DNA from: Massariosphaeria phaeospora
Lineage: Eukaryota; Ascomycota; Dothideomycetes; Pleosporales
DNA: 64,000 nucleotides
Direction of reading: 5' to 3'
NCBI GenBank assembly: GCA_011032825.1
Contig: JAADJZ010000037.1
Location: 248,001-312,000 of the forward strand
Under the pieces are notes generated by a model, which saw nothing but the letters and a program-made list of their open reading frames with translations, searched no databases and was not told the origin of the DNA. Shown here piece after piece: positions 34,415 through 44,150 of this stretch (within the stretch, counting starts at the first letter, position 1; every line of letters begins with the position of its first letter). The position numbers were made by a program, and so were the translations under genes.

Positions 34415-34900
34415 TTAGTCACTGTTCTGCGAGCAGAGACCTCTCTTACAACCTTCGCAAAGGCTGCTCTCGTGCGGTGGGCCATCTTTCGGAGCGTAGT
34501 TTGGTTGCTCTGCTGAGATGCCTGCCCATTTCTTAAGCCTGTATGTGACTCGATCAATATAAGACTTCTCGTCTAGCGTTAGAGTGCCTAGCTGGTTGCA
34601 AGACTTGCAGCTCTGATTGAACACCACGGCGTTGTACCCATTCTTAGAATATCCCCTTATCAGTATGGCCACCTTCTTGCTGCCCCAGCCTTTCTTGGAA
34701 CAGGAACTGTTGTTGCACTTGAACTTTCCCATGACGTGGGTTGAGTATTCGTTGGTAGTGTTTCTGTCGCTGTCGTTTTGGTGGAAAGTCGCCGAAGCGA
34801 TATGGTTGGATACTGCCTGACTGATGTTCTGATGGAGCGACGGAAACATGAAGGAGGTTCTTGTCTCTCCCTTAGGCTTGCAGGACTTCTTCCTCGCCAT
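34415..34900 (-). CDS. zf-3CxxC zinc-binding protein, 161 aa
   Basis: An intact single-exon frame that matches the fungal 3CxxC-type zinc-finger family. A basic start (MARKKSCKPK) is followed by F-x-SLHQ, THVMGKFKCNNSSC (C62, C67), SKKVAILIRGY, then SCKSC (C98, C101), VTYRLKKWAG, and ESSLCEGCKRGLC (H143, C148, C151, C156). The Cys/His set would bind structural zinc; the molecular role of the family in fungi is not established. The start at 34,900 has A at -3 and G at +4. A partial paralogue lies at 36,728-36,922, on the same strand and on the other side of the IFI6/27-like gene. Base composition and codon choice fit an active island gene. Confidence 0.85.
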   Translation of the reverse strand: MARKKSCKPKGETRTSFMFPSLHQNISQAVSNHIASATFHQNDSDRNTTNEYSTHVMGKFKCNNSSCSKKGWGSKKVAILIRGYSKNGYNAVVFNQSCKSCNQLGTLTLDEKSYIDRVTYRLKKWAGISAEQPNYAPKDGPPHESSLCEGCKRGLCSQNSD

Positions 34901-35031
34901 CTTTGATAGTACCGATTGTGTCTTAAGTTGATGCGCTGAGGTTGCTGGTGTGGCGAGTTGGAGGGTGCGAGATACGAGTGATTCGGTTGCAGGCGACTTT
35001 GTGCGAGTTGCTAGTATCGCGCAGCTGATTC

Positions 35032-35247
35032 TTGTCAGCTGGCACGCCTTCGGGTGTTTTCCTTGGATTAGAGGGCAGACGTACGATTGAGCTAGCCGGT
35101 ATGCATATTAGCATGGATACAACTGGAGAGGAAGTAAGACGATTAAACATACCGCAGTTGGCTGAGCACTATGCGGCAGAGAGATCGTGTGAGTCGTCGA
35201 ATACGGCCGAGGCAGATGCAGAGCGAGAAGCCGTTGGAGAGATGTAA
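35032..35247 (+). CDS. Possible small gene, unrecognised
   Basis: A 71-residue open frame (MSAGTPSGVFLGLEGRR start, Glu/Ala-rich end) diverges from the zf-3CxxC gene across about 130 bp. It has no recognised domain, and opposite-strand open frames cover the same DNA, so it may be chance. The surroundings from 34,901 to 35,870 otherwise hold only intergenic sequence. Confidence 0.18.
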   Translation: MSAGTPSGVFLGLEGRRTIELAGMHISMDTTGEEVRRLNIPQLAEHYAAERSCESSNTAEADAEREAVGEM

Positions 35248-35876
35248 AGGGCAAATAAAGCGAGATAAGAGACTCCTGTAGAGCTCTTGGGACAGTGGAA
35301 TAGTACGTGAATGAGAATCGTGAGGTACGTGAAGTGGGCTTTTTGAACTTTGTAGGTGCGGAAATTTCACGATAGTGGGTGTTCAAGAGATGGGGGAGAT
35401 GAGAAGCTAAGGCTTATATGGCGTTTCTAGCAGGGTCGTCGTTTGTCTCTATGATTGAGTGACCTGAACAAACGAGCATCCGGCGAATCGTTGATGGGAC
35501 CGCTATCTTCCCGCCAAAAGAAACAACCAATCAGCTGCTACAGATATTGTAATGTTGAGTGAAACAATTTAAACAAGTTAGACAACAAATGATTTAACTG
35601 ACTCTGTCTTTCACCTACCGCGGTGGATAGTGCCCGATCGACAAATCTCACGGTTTGAGTCTCTCTTGCCTCATAAGCAACACGCGCCTCACCTTCGGTG
35701 TGATGCGACTACTGTCGCGGTAGAATGTAATCTCATGTATTCTGCTCTCGTGTTGTGTTGTTCGTGCTGTGCTCTCAAAGAAGTAGTAGTAGTGTCTAAT
35801 CACATGACGTCTCTGTTTGGGGTGCGGCGCTCGCTTGTAAGTTACGCCGGGCCGCGCGTTACGCCGGGCAGCACGG

Positions 35877-35884
35877 TATAAATA
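35877..35884 (+). promoter_or_regulatory. TATA box of the IFI6/27-like gene
   Basis: TATAAATA lies 80 bp before the chosen ATG. The leader that follows (about 35,910-35,963) is C/A-rich and lacks an upstream ATG, typical of a well-expressed fungal gene. Confidence 0.65.
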
Positions 35885-35963
35885 TGTGTTGAGTGAGAAT
35901 TTTACCTTTCACCAGCGCCCATTGCATATCACAAACACCCAGCACCAACCACTTCGAACCACC

Positions 35964-36655
35964 ATGGCGCCGGCCTTCTGGACGCGGTTCGTCAAACTGT
36001 TCCGCAATTCCACACCGCAAGATGTCGACCCACATCCATCTGCGCAAGATAGTGATCTCTTAGCGCGAGGCGATCCTACTCCGTCAGGAGTATCTTCACT
36101 ACTGCGTAGATTCAAGGAAGATTACTTTCTCATCGCAGACACCCTCAAATCCACCAGCCTTAGCGACGCCGCGCTGATAAACGCCACGGCGGCTATGCGA
36201 CTGCTAGTCGCCAAGTTTAAGCAGTACGTAGATTGGGTGAAGCAGAACCCTCGCCAGGCGATCTTGATCGCAGCTTGCATTATCATTCCCATCGTCTTCA
36301 CCGCGGCCACCCCTACTATTCTCGGCGCCATCGGATTCAGTTCTGCTGGTCCTGTAGTTGGTACATATGTAAAATCCTTCTTGTTTCTACGTGCAAAACA
36401 AGCGTTATTCATCTTTATGTAGGCAGTCTCGCCGCCGCAATCCAAGCGCAGATTGGACTTGTTGGGGCTGGTTCGCTCTTCGCCATTGTACAGAGCGCGG
36501 CTATGGCAGGCTACGGTTTGCCTATCGTGTTGGGGACTGTTTGGGGAGGGGCAAGCTTGGTTTGCTGGGGCGCTCGGGCACTCTGGCTAAAGTTGATGAA
36601 GGACACTGAGAATGCTGATGAGCCTAGGAGCATGGCGGTGGCTTGCTCAAGATGA
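35964..36655 (+). CDS. IFI6/IFI27 (ISG12)-like membrane protein, 209 aa, one intron
   Basis: Exons are 35,964-36,360 and 36,423-36,655. The ATG at 35,964 sits in a near-ideal context (ACCACCATGG); an in-frame GTG at 35,886 is not a eukaryotic start. Residues 1-95 are soluble, with a helical part. From about residue 98 three hydrophobic stretches follow (AILIAACIIIPIVFTAA; GAIGFSSAGPVVG joined by splicing to SLAAAIQAQIG; GSLFAIVQSAAMAGYGLP), then a Trp-rich helix and a short polar tail. The small-residue GFSSAG-(V)-G-S-AA-IQ pattern is that of the Ifi-6-16 family, known in animals as mitochondrial or membrane-associated, apoptosis-linked proteins. The fungal role is not known. The frame is intact and shows no decay. 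Confidence 0.85.
36361..36422 (+). other. Intron of the IFI6/27-like gene (62 bp)
   Basis: Donor GTACATATG, acceptor TTTATGTAG. Removing it joins PVV-G to SLAAAIQ without a break, restoring the family's conserved segment. Reading through it gives a stop at once. Confidence 0.88.
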
Positions 36656-36727
36656 AAAGCGACGTCAATGGATATCAAACAGATAATGGAGCGTAGCGGG
36701 CTGAGTGGAACGACTATTGAGCACTGA

Positions 36728-36922
36728 TTATGGGTTGATGAATTCTATCAGAAGAGCTACTTGCTTAAGTAGGTGACTGAACACTAAAGCGTTATACTCA
36801 TTCTGTGGAAATCCCCTAATCAGTATAGCCACCTTCTTGCTGAACCAACCACTGTCGGAACATGCGTTGTTGCACTCGAATTCGCCTATGACGTGGGTTG
36901 CGTAGCAGTCACGAGCTGCCAA
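36728..36922 (-). pseudogene. Truncated zf-3CxxC paralogue
   Basis: 64 residues match the middle of the protein at 34,415-34,900: THVIGEFECNNACSDSGW and SKKVAILIRGF are shared in order. The match is lost after VFSHLLKQVALL, where the second CxxC should be; the third cysteine group is missing too. The N-terminal basic region is also missing. It is a decayed duplicate with one of three metal-binding groups left, and possibly untranscribed. Confidence 0.8.
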
Positions 36923-37004
36923 GGAGCCATGTCACCGCTACCGGTAATCAAATTCCCATAGTTGCGCTCTCACATGCCAAGACCAATCAAAACAAACATC
37001 ACTT

Positions 37005-37805
37005 ATGCAAATGTACCTGCAGATCGATAGCCTCACACACAGCAGGAACATGGCTTCCCTATACTCGCTCGATCAACTCCTCAAGGGCGCGTCGGCACCG
37101 CACACGCCCGCTACCGCCGTCACCGACGCCTCAAATGCGCATCCACCGCCGTGCTCGGCCACGGTCGTTGACAGATCGGACGACTCCAACAACCGCCAAT
37201 CCAGTCTCAAGCACGCGCGCGCGCCGTTAATAGCCGGCCCTACGTCGCTCCTGCCGAGCCCGCCGCCGCAGATCTACTTCAGTACCTGAACTTGCTCATC
37301 CTCAAGGCCTCGCTGCACTCCCAGTAGCCGACTCTCCACGCGCGCCACCGCCAGAACACGTTCGTCCTGACGCCGAGTGCTGGGAGAATGAGCGGCGCTG
37401 GAACTTCAGGAACGCGTCCGTACTGGGCAGCGCGAGATTACACGACATGAAGGCGGGCTGCTCTGGTGGACCGGCTGATGAGTATGGAAGCGCGCACGCA
37501 GTCTGACCGGCCGCTCGAGCGATGCGGAGAAAAGCGGCCACCAACACAGCCCAAATTTGGCGCACACGGGCTCGGGAAGAAGGATAGGTTGCTGCAGGCG
37601 TAGAGAGGGAGAGACCGAAGACACTCGAGAAGCTCGTCTCGCAGCACCACACGAACGCCAAACGTCAACGATCACGTTCGCTCCAACAGGCGCCGCAACA
37701 GGCGGCGGAGCAACAGCACTGCTGGCTCCACTCCTTCACAAAAGATTTGCGCCTCCCGCTCTGCGAGCGAAAGGATTACCATCTTCCAAAAGGCTTCTTG
37801 TCTAA
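37005..37805 (+). pseudogene. Decayed or spurious ORF cluster, unknown
   Basis: Plus-strand frames starting MASLYSLDQLLKGASAP (about 37,050) continue in another frame as AAADLLQYLNLLILKASL (about 37,255-37,310) and then, after stops, as charged and Ala-rich sequence to 37,805. Opposite-strand frames of similar length exist, as expected in GC-rich DNA. The two hydrophobic helical pieces look coding, but I recognise no family. It is best treated as a broken gene or transposon fragment. Confidence 0.25.
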
Positions 37806-38566
37806 GTGCTCATAACACTCAGCTTTCCACACAGACTTTGAAGTCGATCACAACGACAATTCTTGAGTTTGGCTTGTTCGGCGTTCTTCGTCGTCACGGT
37901 GGCTTGGACGTCGCGGTGTCTTCAATAAAGTGTAGTAGGTCACAGTATAGCAGATTAAGGAATCTTACGCAGTCGCATCATCACTGGTGGCTTGAAAATG
38001 ACTCTGATGGCTGTACATTACGTGCAAATGTTGACTCAGTCCTCTGATAAGGTGATGAAGAATGCATTGATAAGCCAATCACCTTAATTAGAAACCCCGT
38101 CCATCGGCTCAAGGCTGGTTCAGCTTAAAGCAAGGAGCTTGCAAGCCACGCATTACTGTTAGATCACCATATCATGTCCATGTAGAGGAAGTTCTGTGCG
38201 TACCACCAAAGAGACTGACCGTCTGGGGACGGGTATAGGAGACTGCCGGAGGCGCTGGAAAAACAACACTTTCGAAATACTGAACAACAAAATCGCCGCC
38301 CTCGTGGATGAGATCCTTAAAAGCGGCCTTTTTGCCTAACTCTCTTACGTGGTCCTTGGCGACCTCAACTACAGCAGATCTCATCGTACGATCGCTCTCA
38401 GAAGTAGTCGCATATATTTCGCGAATGCATTCTGGAAAAGAGTCGCTTGTCCAGAGCTCCTGTAGCTTTTGTTGAAGTTTTGCTGTGGCAAGCGCCTTGA
38501 GCTCCTCCAAGAAGAACATGTCAGCAAGTGCGTTTACACGAGGCTCTTTAAACAGCGCGGGGTCAT

Positions 38567-38614
38567 CTGGTAGTCATTACGATATTGAGCGCATAGGCTT
38601 AGCTTCTACCCTAC
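38567..38614 (-). other. Intron 2 of the BTB gene (48 bp)
   Basis: Donor GTAGGG, acceptor CTACCAG. Splicing joins HHFK to DDPALFKE in frame with the C-terminal exon. Confidence 0.75.
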
Positions 38615-38855
38615 CTTTGAAATGATGCGAAAGATCGTCCGAATAGTCACCAGTGTACAAGTACTCAAACACCCTCCAGTGGGCGGCTCCAGTATCATTG
38701 TTGAATGTGAGCACCCCTGAGCTTCCTCAACAAACGCCTCCTGAAATGCGTTTTCGAAGTATTCGCTTTGTGTGCAGATGACGGATCTGTGGACAGGTAG
38801 TTCTTTACCATGGACAACGACCAAAGCATCGGAGTAGCGCGTGTTATTAAACATG

Positions 38856-38898
38856 CTATGCAAGTCAGATACAGTTGCGTAAGTCTAAAGGGTGCGTA
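38856..38898 (-). other. Intron 1 of the BTB gene (43 bp)
   Basis: Donor GTACGC, branch-like CTGAC about 10 nt before the acceptor, acceptor GCATAG. Splicing joins QDIA-S to MFNNTRYSD. Confidence 0.7.
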
Positions 38899-39277
38899 CC
38901 TGGCGATATCCTGCATGAACTTAGCAGAACGTGCTTCCATTATGGCGACAAGCGATATGGTAGACGAGTGTGCTTCCGGTACGACTCGGTGTCCACCACA
39001 GACGACCGTCATATGTTTTAAAACGCTGCAATGCATTAGCTAGTTACAATAGTGAGATACATTGCTCGCGACGATGCAGTACGTGTAAACATGTCGAGAC
39101 TCAGATTGTACTTTTGACACCGCGCGTCGCGTTGAGGCCTTGTGCCACGCCGAGATCGATCAACGCCGCATCAGGATTTATTACGGACGTATAGTGGTTT
39201 GTTCGACCGTCAGGGTCTTGTGCTTGAGGGTTTCCACGGCTCGTGGAAGTCCATATTCCGAGATATCATTGCTCTAA

Positions 39278-40033
39278 TTAATCATCGTACATGCCTTGAC
39301 TTTGCCACTCATCAGTCGTCCAGACTCCCTTGCACATCTTCTCCACATGGTCGTGCATCCATTTCTTAAAAGCCTCCGACTTCTCATCTAACACGCCATC
39401 GGTGTCTGGAAAAGTGTCCTGGTGCTGCTTCAGGAACGTATCAAGTTTGCGGTCCATGTCTTGAGCATCCAGTTTCTTTGTTTCTGACGTACCCCAATCC
39501 CTACTCAGCTCCACTTTGCCGGTGCAGAACGGCCTCTGCGGGTAGATGGCCTTGCCCCAGAGCCACGAGCCAAAGAGTGTGCGATCAATTGCGACCCTGA
39601 ATCCGTCAAGTTCCCACTCTTCGCGCATTGTGCGCATCCAATTGAACGGCTCCAGGTGATCAATCTGCCCTAGGCGAAACATATCCCTTACTAATTCTTC
39701 ACCATGTATTGTTGCAAACGCAGAGCCTTTACCAATACCGAGGGTTTCAATCTTGGCTTCCATATTCCCGTTCCGCATGCGGACAAGATAACGTTGGGTT
39801 GGAGGCTTGTCCCCAACTACCTTGTCCAGTAGGTATGATTCCTTTATCACACGGCGACCGAGGTAGACATGCTTCAGAAATGGTTTTTCACCGCCATTCT
39901 TGGCAAGACAATAGATGGAGTCTTTGGTGGGTGCAAATCTGTGCTCGACACTTAGAGTGGGACGTGCCATAGGAACGTATTTGGCGGTATTCTGAAAGAT
40001 TCGAGTTCTCTGTGTCAAAATCCTGAGGTACAT
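39278..40033 (-). CDS. CYTH-like domain protein, 251 aa (or 230 aa)
   Basis: Intact single-exon frame. Two starts are possible: 40,033, or 39,970 (MARPTLSVEHRF), which sits directly before the first conserved strand. LSVEHRF, then YLVRMRNGNMEAKIE, then EEWELDGFRVAIDRTLFGSW are spaced like the alternating acidic/basic strands of the triphosphate tunnel (CYTH) fold. Members bind triphosphate with metal, for example thiamine triphosphatases. The usual first motif ExExK is weak here (SVEHR), so activity is uncertain. Downstream is a charged helical tail (DMDRKLDTFLKQHQ). It lies 340 bp upstream of the BTB gene on the same strand; separate promoters are likely. Fold assignment is from pattern only. 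Confidence 0.5.
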   Translation of the reverse strand: MYLRILTQRTRIFQNTAKYVPMARPTLSVEHRFAPTKDSIYCLAKNGGEKPFLKHVYLGRRVIKESYLLDKVVGDKPPTQRYLVRMRNGNMEAKIETLGIGKGSAFATIHGEELVRDMFRLGQIDHLEPFNWMRTMREEWELDGFRVAIDRTLFGSWLWGKAIYPQRPFCTGKVELSRDWGTSETKKLDAQDMDRKLDTFLKQHQDTFPDTDGVLDEKSEAFKKWMHDHVEKMCKGVWTTDEWQSQGMYDD

Positions 40034-42169
40034 GCTGTCGGAATCGCAGTGCGAGTCTAAAGCTGAAGTGAAGCGAGGAAGATTGTGGTGGAATAGTGCT
40101 GATAGACGTGATAATGGCAGGCAGATAATAAAGCGCTACAGCTGCATAGCTTCAGACAATGTTCAGCACATGCTGTTATTGGAGCTGAGCTCGTAGCCAA
40201 CCAAACAGCAATAGGTAACGAGTCTGTAACACCTGCTGCACCAACCCATGCATAGAATCCCTCGCTTCTATCGCTTATATAAAAAAGCGCCACGGCCTTG
40301 TTCAATCGATCCCGATTCGTGCACATCGACGATCTACACTACCGCGACTGCGCGAGCTATTTGCTCTAGGGATCCATGGAACCTCTTGCATACCAATAAG
40401 CCTTGTGTCGCTCGATTATTGGACGACATGAAACGAGTGCAGACCAGTCGTGCTAGTATCTCAGCGTGCGTTACCCCGTAATGCGCTCACCGGTGCTCGA
40501 TCTGCTTTAGTGTCAGCCAGGGTTTCAACATTAAGGACTACGTGTACCACGTGATGGTGGACTACCTTGGTGGAAGGATGGTGGCGGAGTTGATGGGGTT
40601 ATACCTCTGGGCAATGACTGGTGTAACAATGACAATAGTCGAGGGCAAGAGCTAGCGCTAGACAGACGCCACCCTGCAGCGTGCCATTCTTCACCTGCCT
40701 ACCGCGCGGTGCGCGACCTCGTCTACAACTGCAATATGTCTAGCGTAACAAACACTGCCATCAATTTTGGCAGTTCGAGCAGGCCGTACGGGATGCGGTC
40801 CCGTAAGGCCCAGAGGAGAAGACCAACTTTACGACGGAGCTCAGATTTAGGAGGCAAGTGTGAACCGTGCGGGATGTAAGTCGTGGTTGTACAGTAGGCT
40901 TAGGATGCCCGTGACTCTAAATCCCTTGCGGGATACAAGAGCTGCCGATAATTAATGGTTTAAGGCACGTATTAATAAATTGATCTCGTTTTTGCTCTTA
41001 TATTCTATTTCAGCATTGATCACTGAATATAGGATAGCCGCGAAGGGAACTGATGGACTGAGAGGAGAAAAGTGGGCGAACTTGGTGATTGATTGTGAGG
41101 CTACGTAGGCTCAAAGGAAAGAGCAGAATGACGCTAGTCCAACCTGAGTGGAGCTAAGCCCTCACTGGCTTGGCACCTGCGAACAAGAAGTGTGGCATCA
41201 TTTCTTAAAAGCAAGTCTGGTGTGACTGATGTGACTGTAAACTCTGATGCCTGCCATACAAGGCCATAACCCGAACCATCTCACTGAGCTCCAAAGCCTG
41301 CCGTGAACCGGGGCAGAAGTCGTAACTTGAAAACCGTGAATGCAAAGGTGCTCAATCCCCAAATCCTACTCGCTCTCATCCTCGTGGTCCGATTCCCCAG
41401 ATTCGCCCATATCGCAGGTCGCTTATGGGAAGCGCAGTGTCTGGGTTGGAGCGGACCACCAATCGAACGTATGGGACTTCGTGCGGTGCAACGTCACGGA
41501 AGGACAGCGGGCCTGAAGCGCCGGCATCGGTAGAATCTGCCGGTGTCTGGCGGGGGTCGTTCTGCATGGCGAGATGTGGCGGGCGAGCGCGGAGGGTCAG
41601 GTGGTGGGCGAGCGAAGGTCGGTGTTACGCAGGAGCATGCTCGTGGATGTGGGCGTCCTTGCGGTGCCGGGGCAGGGGACGGCGTAGGCGGTCTTCCTTG
41701 GTGAGAGGTGGTGGGGAGTGGGGAAGGTGGCTAGGAAGGGAGTCGTAAGTTGTCGTGTGAAGCCTGCTGCGGGGCTTCTGTGATGGGAGTCTGTGGTGGG
41801 TGTATTGGCGGGTGGGTTGCGAGAGGAAGGGAGAGACACACACGGGAGAAAGAGAGAGGCCATGACCCACCGCGCCTGCCGTACGTGGCGGTGAATGGGC
41901 GGGTCGTCGCTGCAAACGCGGTCGCTGCGCGTTTGCAGTGAGAGAGTGGTTCGCGCCGTAAATCAACGGCAAGTGCTTTCAAGCCAGCATGACCTATGCC
42001 GTGAACACTTTTCGACGCGGGGCAATGAGCTCAGGACACCGTTGCGTGCAAGCGACGACGGCCTCGGCATGGTGCGAGGGTGAGAGGGGCAACGGTGCAG
42101 TTGTATGTATAGCAGTATGGCTTTTCCTCTGACGGTCAACGTTTGCCGTTCACAACTGTCTCGCTTCGT
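40034..42169. other. Island intergenic DNA, no credible gene
   Basis: Several short open frames exist on both strands (40,057-40,326; 41,303-41,533; 41,376-41,567; 41,597-41,982), but none shows a domain and most overlap each other. The 41,580-41,860 stretch is strongly strand-asymmetric: G-rich on plus, C/T-rich on minus. The dispersed repeat at 41,872-41,983 lies at the right end. Confidence 0.5.
41872..41983 (+). repeat. Dispersed GC-rich repeat, copy 2
   Basis: Direct-oriented match to 33,329-33,434. Here GCGTTTGCAG is preceded by an extra GCTGCAAACGCG piece, which forms a local inverted pair with it. Confidence 0.7.
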
Positions 42170-43826
42170 TCAGCTGTCAGTAGCGATGCGTCGCTTCCGA
42201 GTCTGCGCCTGCTTCAAATGCTTGTTGGTACGTTTGGCGGGAAAAGTGAGATCCGCAAGCTCCTCTGTTGAACTATCAGATTCGTCCAAGCCGTCCGAGT
42301 CTTCACCCAAGGGAGTCAGAGACTTCTGACTTATGGTGTAAGCCTCTGTCTCTGACACCGCAGTCACAAAGCTTAAAGCTGGGCTGGCGGCGGCATCATT
42401 AGTTGGTGTGTCTGCTTCGATAGAGTTTGCTCTCTCATCCGCCTGCCTGATTGCCTCATCCCTTTGTTCCTTGCACCAGTCCCGTCCGTTCCTGTATGCG
42501 CTGAGTCCGTTTCGACAAGCCTCGAGGTTCCCAGTTAGTCCCCAAGTGTTGATTTGAGTCATATGGTACTCTGGATGGTCCCGGGCGCTAGGAGGCGGGG
42601 CAATGTGACTGGTATACATCTTGAGAGTACCATCATAATAAATCGACGTGATGGTAGCGGCATTATTGTAAACTGATTCGCCCTGTCCGTATGACAACAG
42701 TTTGTGCATACCTCTCGCTCCTAGCGCGCCGTCGTAACAAGCCTGGCGTTTGGCCACGGAGGCAGATCCATCTGGCCCCTTGGCTGCTACAAAGAAATTT
42801 GGAACCGTGGGGAGGTCGTGCTGCGTTGAAGGGATGATCTGATTGCTAAATTCGTCGCGGACCTTTCGACTGAGCTGTTCGGGCCGCGCCCCGTAATAGA
42901 TGTCTGGATTGCCAGGCTTGAGCGTGCCATCCGTCAAAGGGTCGAGGTTAGTAAAGGGAATCCCTCCTGAGCGACATCTCGCATCCCCGATCTTCCCCTC
43001 GATGATAGGAATCACCGACTCAGACACCTGTTTTTCTTTGGTAGCATGCGCATCAGCTCGTCTGAATTCTCTGAATTCTCGGTCAGCGAAACGAGACGGC
43101 GAAAGCGACGGTCGAGGCTGGGCCAGCATGCGTGTGAGCGTTTCTAAATTGTTCGGTTCAGCGGACACACTCCCATCCGGGTACTCGTATGCATCAGGAT
43201 ATACACCGTTATCGACGAGGTGTTGGTGAAAATCACGATCATAGACCCCGGTGCTCTTTGTTCTAGTCGTATTCTTGGTGGGTCTGGTGCTCGAGGTGGT
43301 TATGGAACCTCGCCGTCGGTTCTGAGCTGACTGGCTAGAGCTCATTGTAAGATCGAAGCGACCTGTAGGTTCGGGGCACTGCGAGGGTCAGCTTTGACGA
43401 AGACAGGAAGTGTTTTGCAATGCATACGTTCCGGAGGTCTGACAGATCCGGACCACCGTGTCTGGCAAATTCTCTTATGTGCTTCAATATGCTCGGCGTG
43501 CAGCGGGAAAGATAGTCTGTACAGTGGGCAGCTTGATATTTCGCCTTCTGCTGAGCGATGAACTTTCGAGTCAGCGGCGGACGGGCGGGTCGACGCGACA
43601 AATGAGGCGGGCTTAGAGCAGCTTCTCTGTTTCTTCGATCAAGCTCTCTCAACGCTTGCTTTGTCAACCAGAGCTTCGTCAGATTGTCCCAGAACGCTGG
43701 TGGTGGTGGAGAGCCAGCAGAGTGGTTGAGCCTCTGCTTCTTGAGTGGAGGCTGCGACGTTCCAATTTGTTCAGGCGGCTCTGTGCGTTGATGTTTGCGC
43801 GGACTTGGGAGTGGCAACTCGAGCAT
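42170..43826 (-). CDS. DUF7924-like fungal protein, 535 aa, two exons
   Basis: Exons on minus: 43,428-43,826 and 42,170-43,378. The N-terminal exon has a basic, Pro-rich start, then PPPPAFWDNLTKLWLTK, RELDRRN and FARHGGPDLSDLRN. Exon 2 begins CPEPTGRFDLT-MSSSQS. It continues with a Ser/Thr-rich linker and the conserved core: KEKQVSESVIPIIEGKIGDA, GNPDIYYGARPEQL, PTVPNFFVAAKGPDGS, RQACYDGALGARGMH, and YRNGRDWCKEQRDEAI. An acidic/basic tail ends it. I recognise this as a large, uncharacterised fungal family usually labelled DUF7924. The PD...AxK-like layout recalls restriction-type nucleases, but the acidic residue before xK is Ala here. The frame is intact with no decay. Confidence 0.75.
43379..43427 (-). 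other. Intron of the DUF7924-like gene (49 bp)
   Basis: Donor GTATGC, branch-like GCTGAC, acceptor CTCGCAG. Splicing joins SDLRN to CPEPTGRFDL in phase 0. Without it the first frame ends 30 residues later at a stop. Confidence 0.82.
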
Positions 43827-44150
43827 ATGGCAATTGGTAGGCGTATAGACGTCGAATCTGGCGAGCAGAAAGCGGCGTCTATGTAGTGCGTAGCCGACGG
43901 ATCAAGGTCGCGTCGATTCGGCTGACACTGAGACGGGACCGCGCAGCTTGTCCTTGGCGGTAGATGAGTCACCTGAAACACACGGCGAGAACCAATCGAT
44001 ATCAGCATTAGCTTGTATTGTTACTCGCACGGGCCAGTGTGCTACCCCGCCTAGCTCTTACGCGCCCATTAGCCACACCCTTGACTTTAGACACTGGGCT
44101 ACGAATAATGGCGGCGGTTAATTACTGCTAGAGGCTCGTTCTAGACAAAA
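43827..44150. other. Upstream region of the DUF7924-like gene
   Basis: Intergenic, GC-balanced sequence without a credible frame. No clear TATA box was seen at the expected distance. Confidence 0.4.

Larger units (their letters stand above)
38172..38939 (-). pseudogene. BTB/POZ domain protein, three exons, one frameshift
   Basis: Exons on the minus strand: 38,899-38,939, 38,615-38,855, 38,172-38,566. The start MEARSAKFMQDIA at 38,939 has A at -3 and G at +4. Exon 2 gives the BTB core (NTRYSDALVVVHGKELPVHR, then SEYFENAFQEAF, and after a frame change WRVFEYLYTGDYSDDL). Exon 3 gives the C-terminal helices (LFKEPRVNALADMFFLEELK to FESVVF). About 225 residues would be the normal size for small fungal BTB proteins, which mediate protein-protein contacts, often as Cullin-3 adaptors. 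One base is missing in a C run (38,713-38,716 on the plus strand) between EEAQG and VLTF; it may be a recent mutation or a sequence error. Otherwise the gene is well preserved. Confidence 0.8.

Noticed and set aside
35886..35963. N-terminal extension of the IFI6/27-like protein
   Set aside because: The frame start there is GTG. The stretch between TATA box and the strong ATG at 35,964 is better read as 5' leader.
37302..37675. Overlapping minus-strand frames of 76-119 residues
   Set aside because: They are mutual shadows in GC-rich DNA. Ser/Ala/Arg-rich composition and no domain.
41580..41982. Pro/His/Thr-rich minus-strand frames
   Set aside because: They follow from strong strand asymmetry (G-rich plus strand). 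Three frames are open at once and none resembles a protein family.
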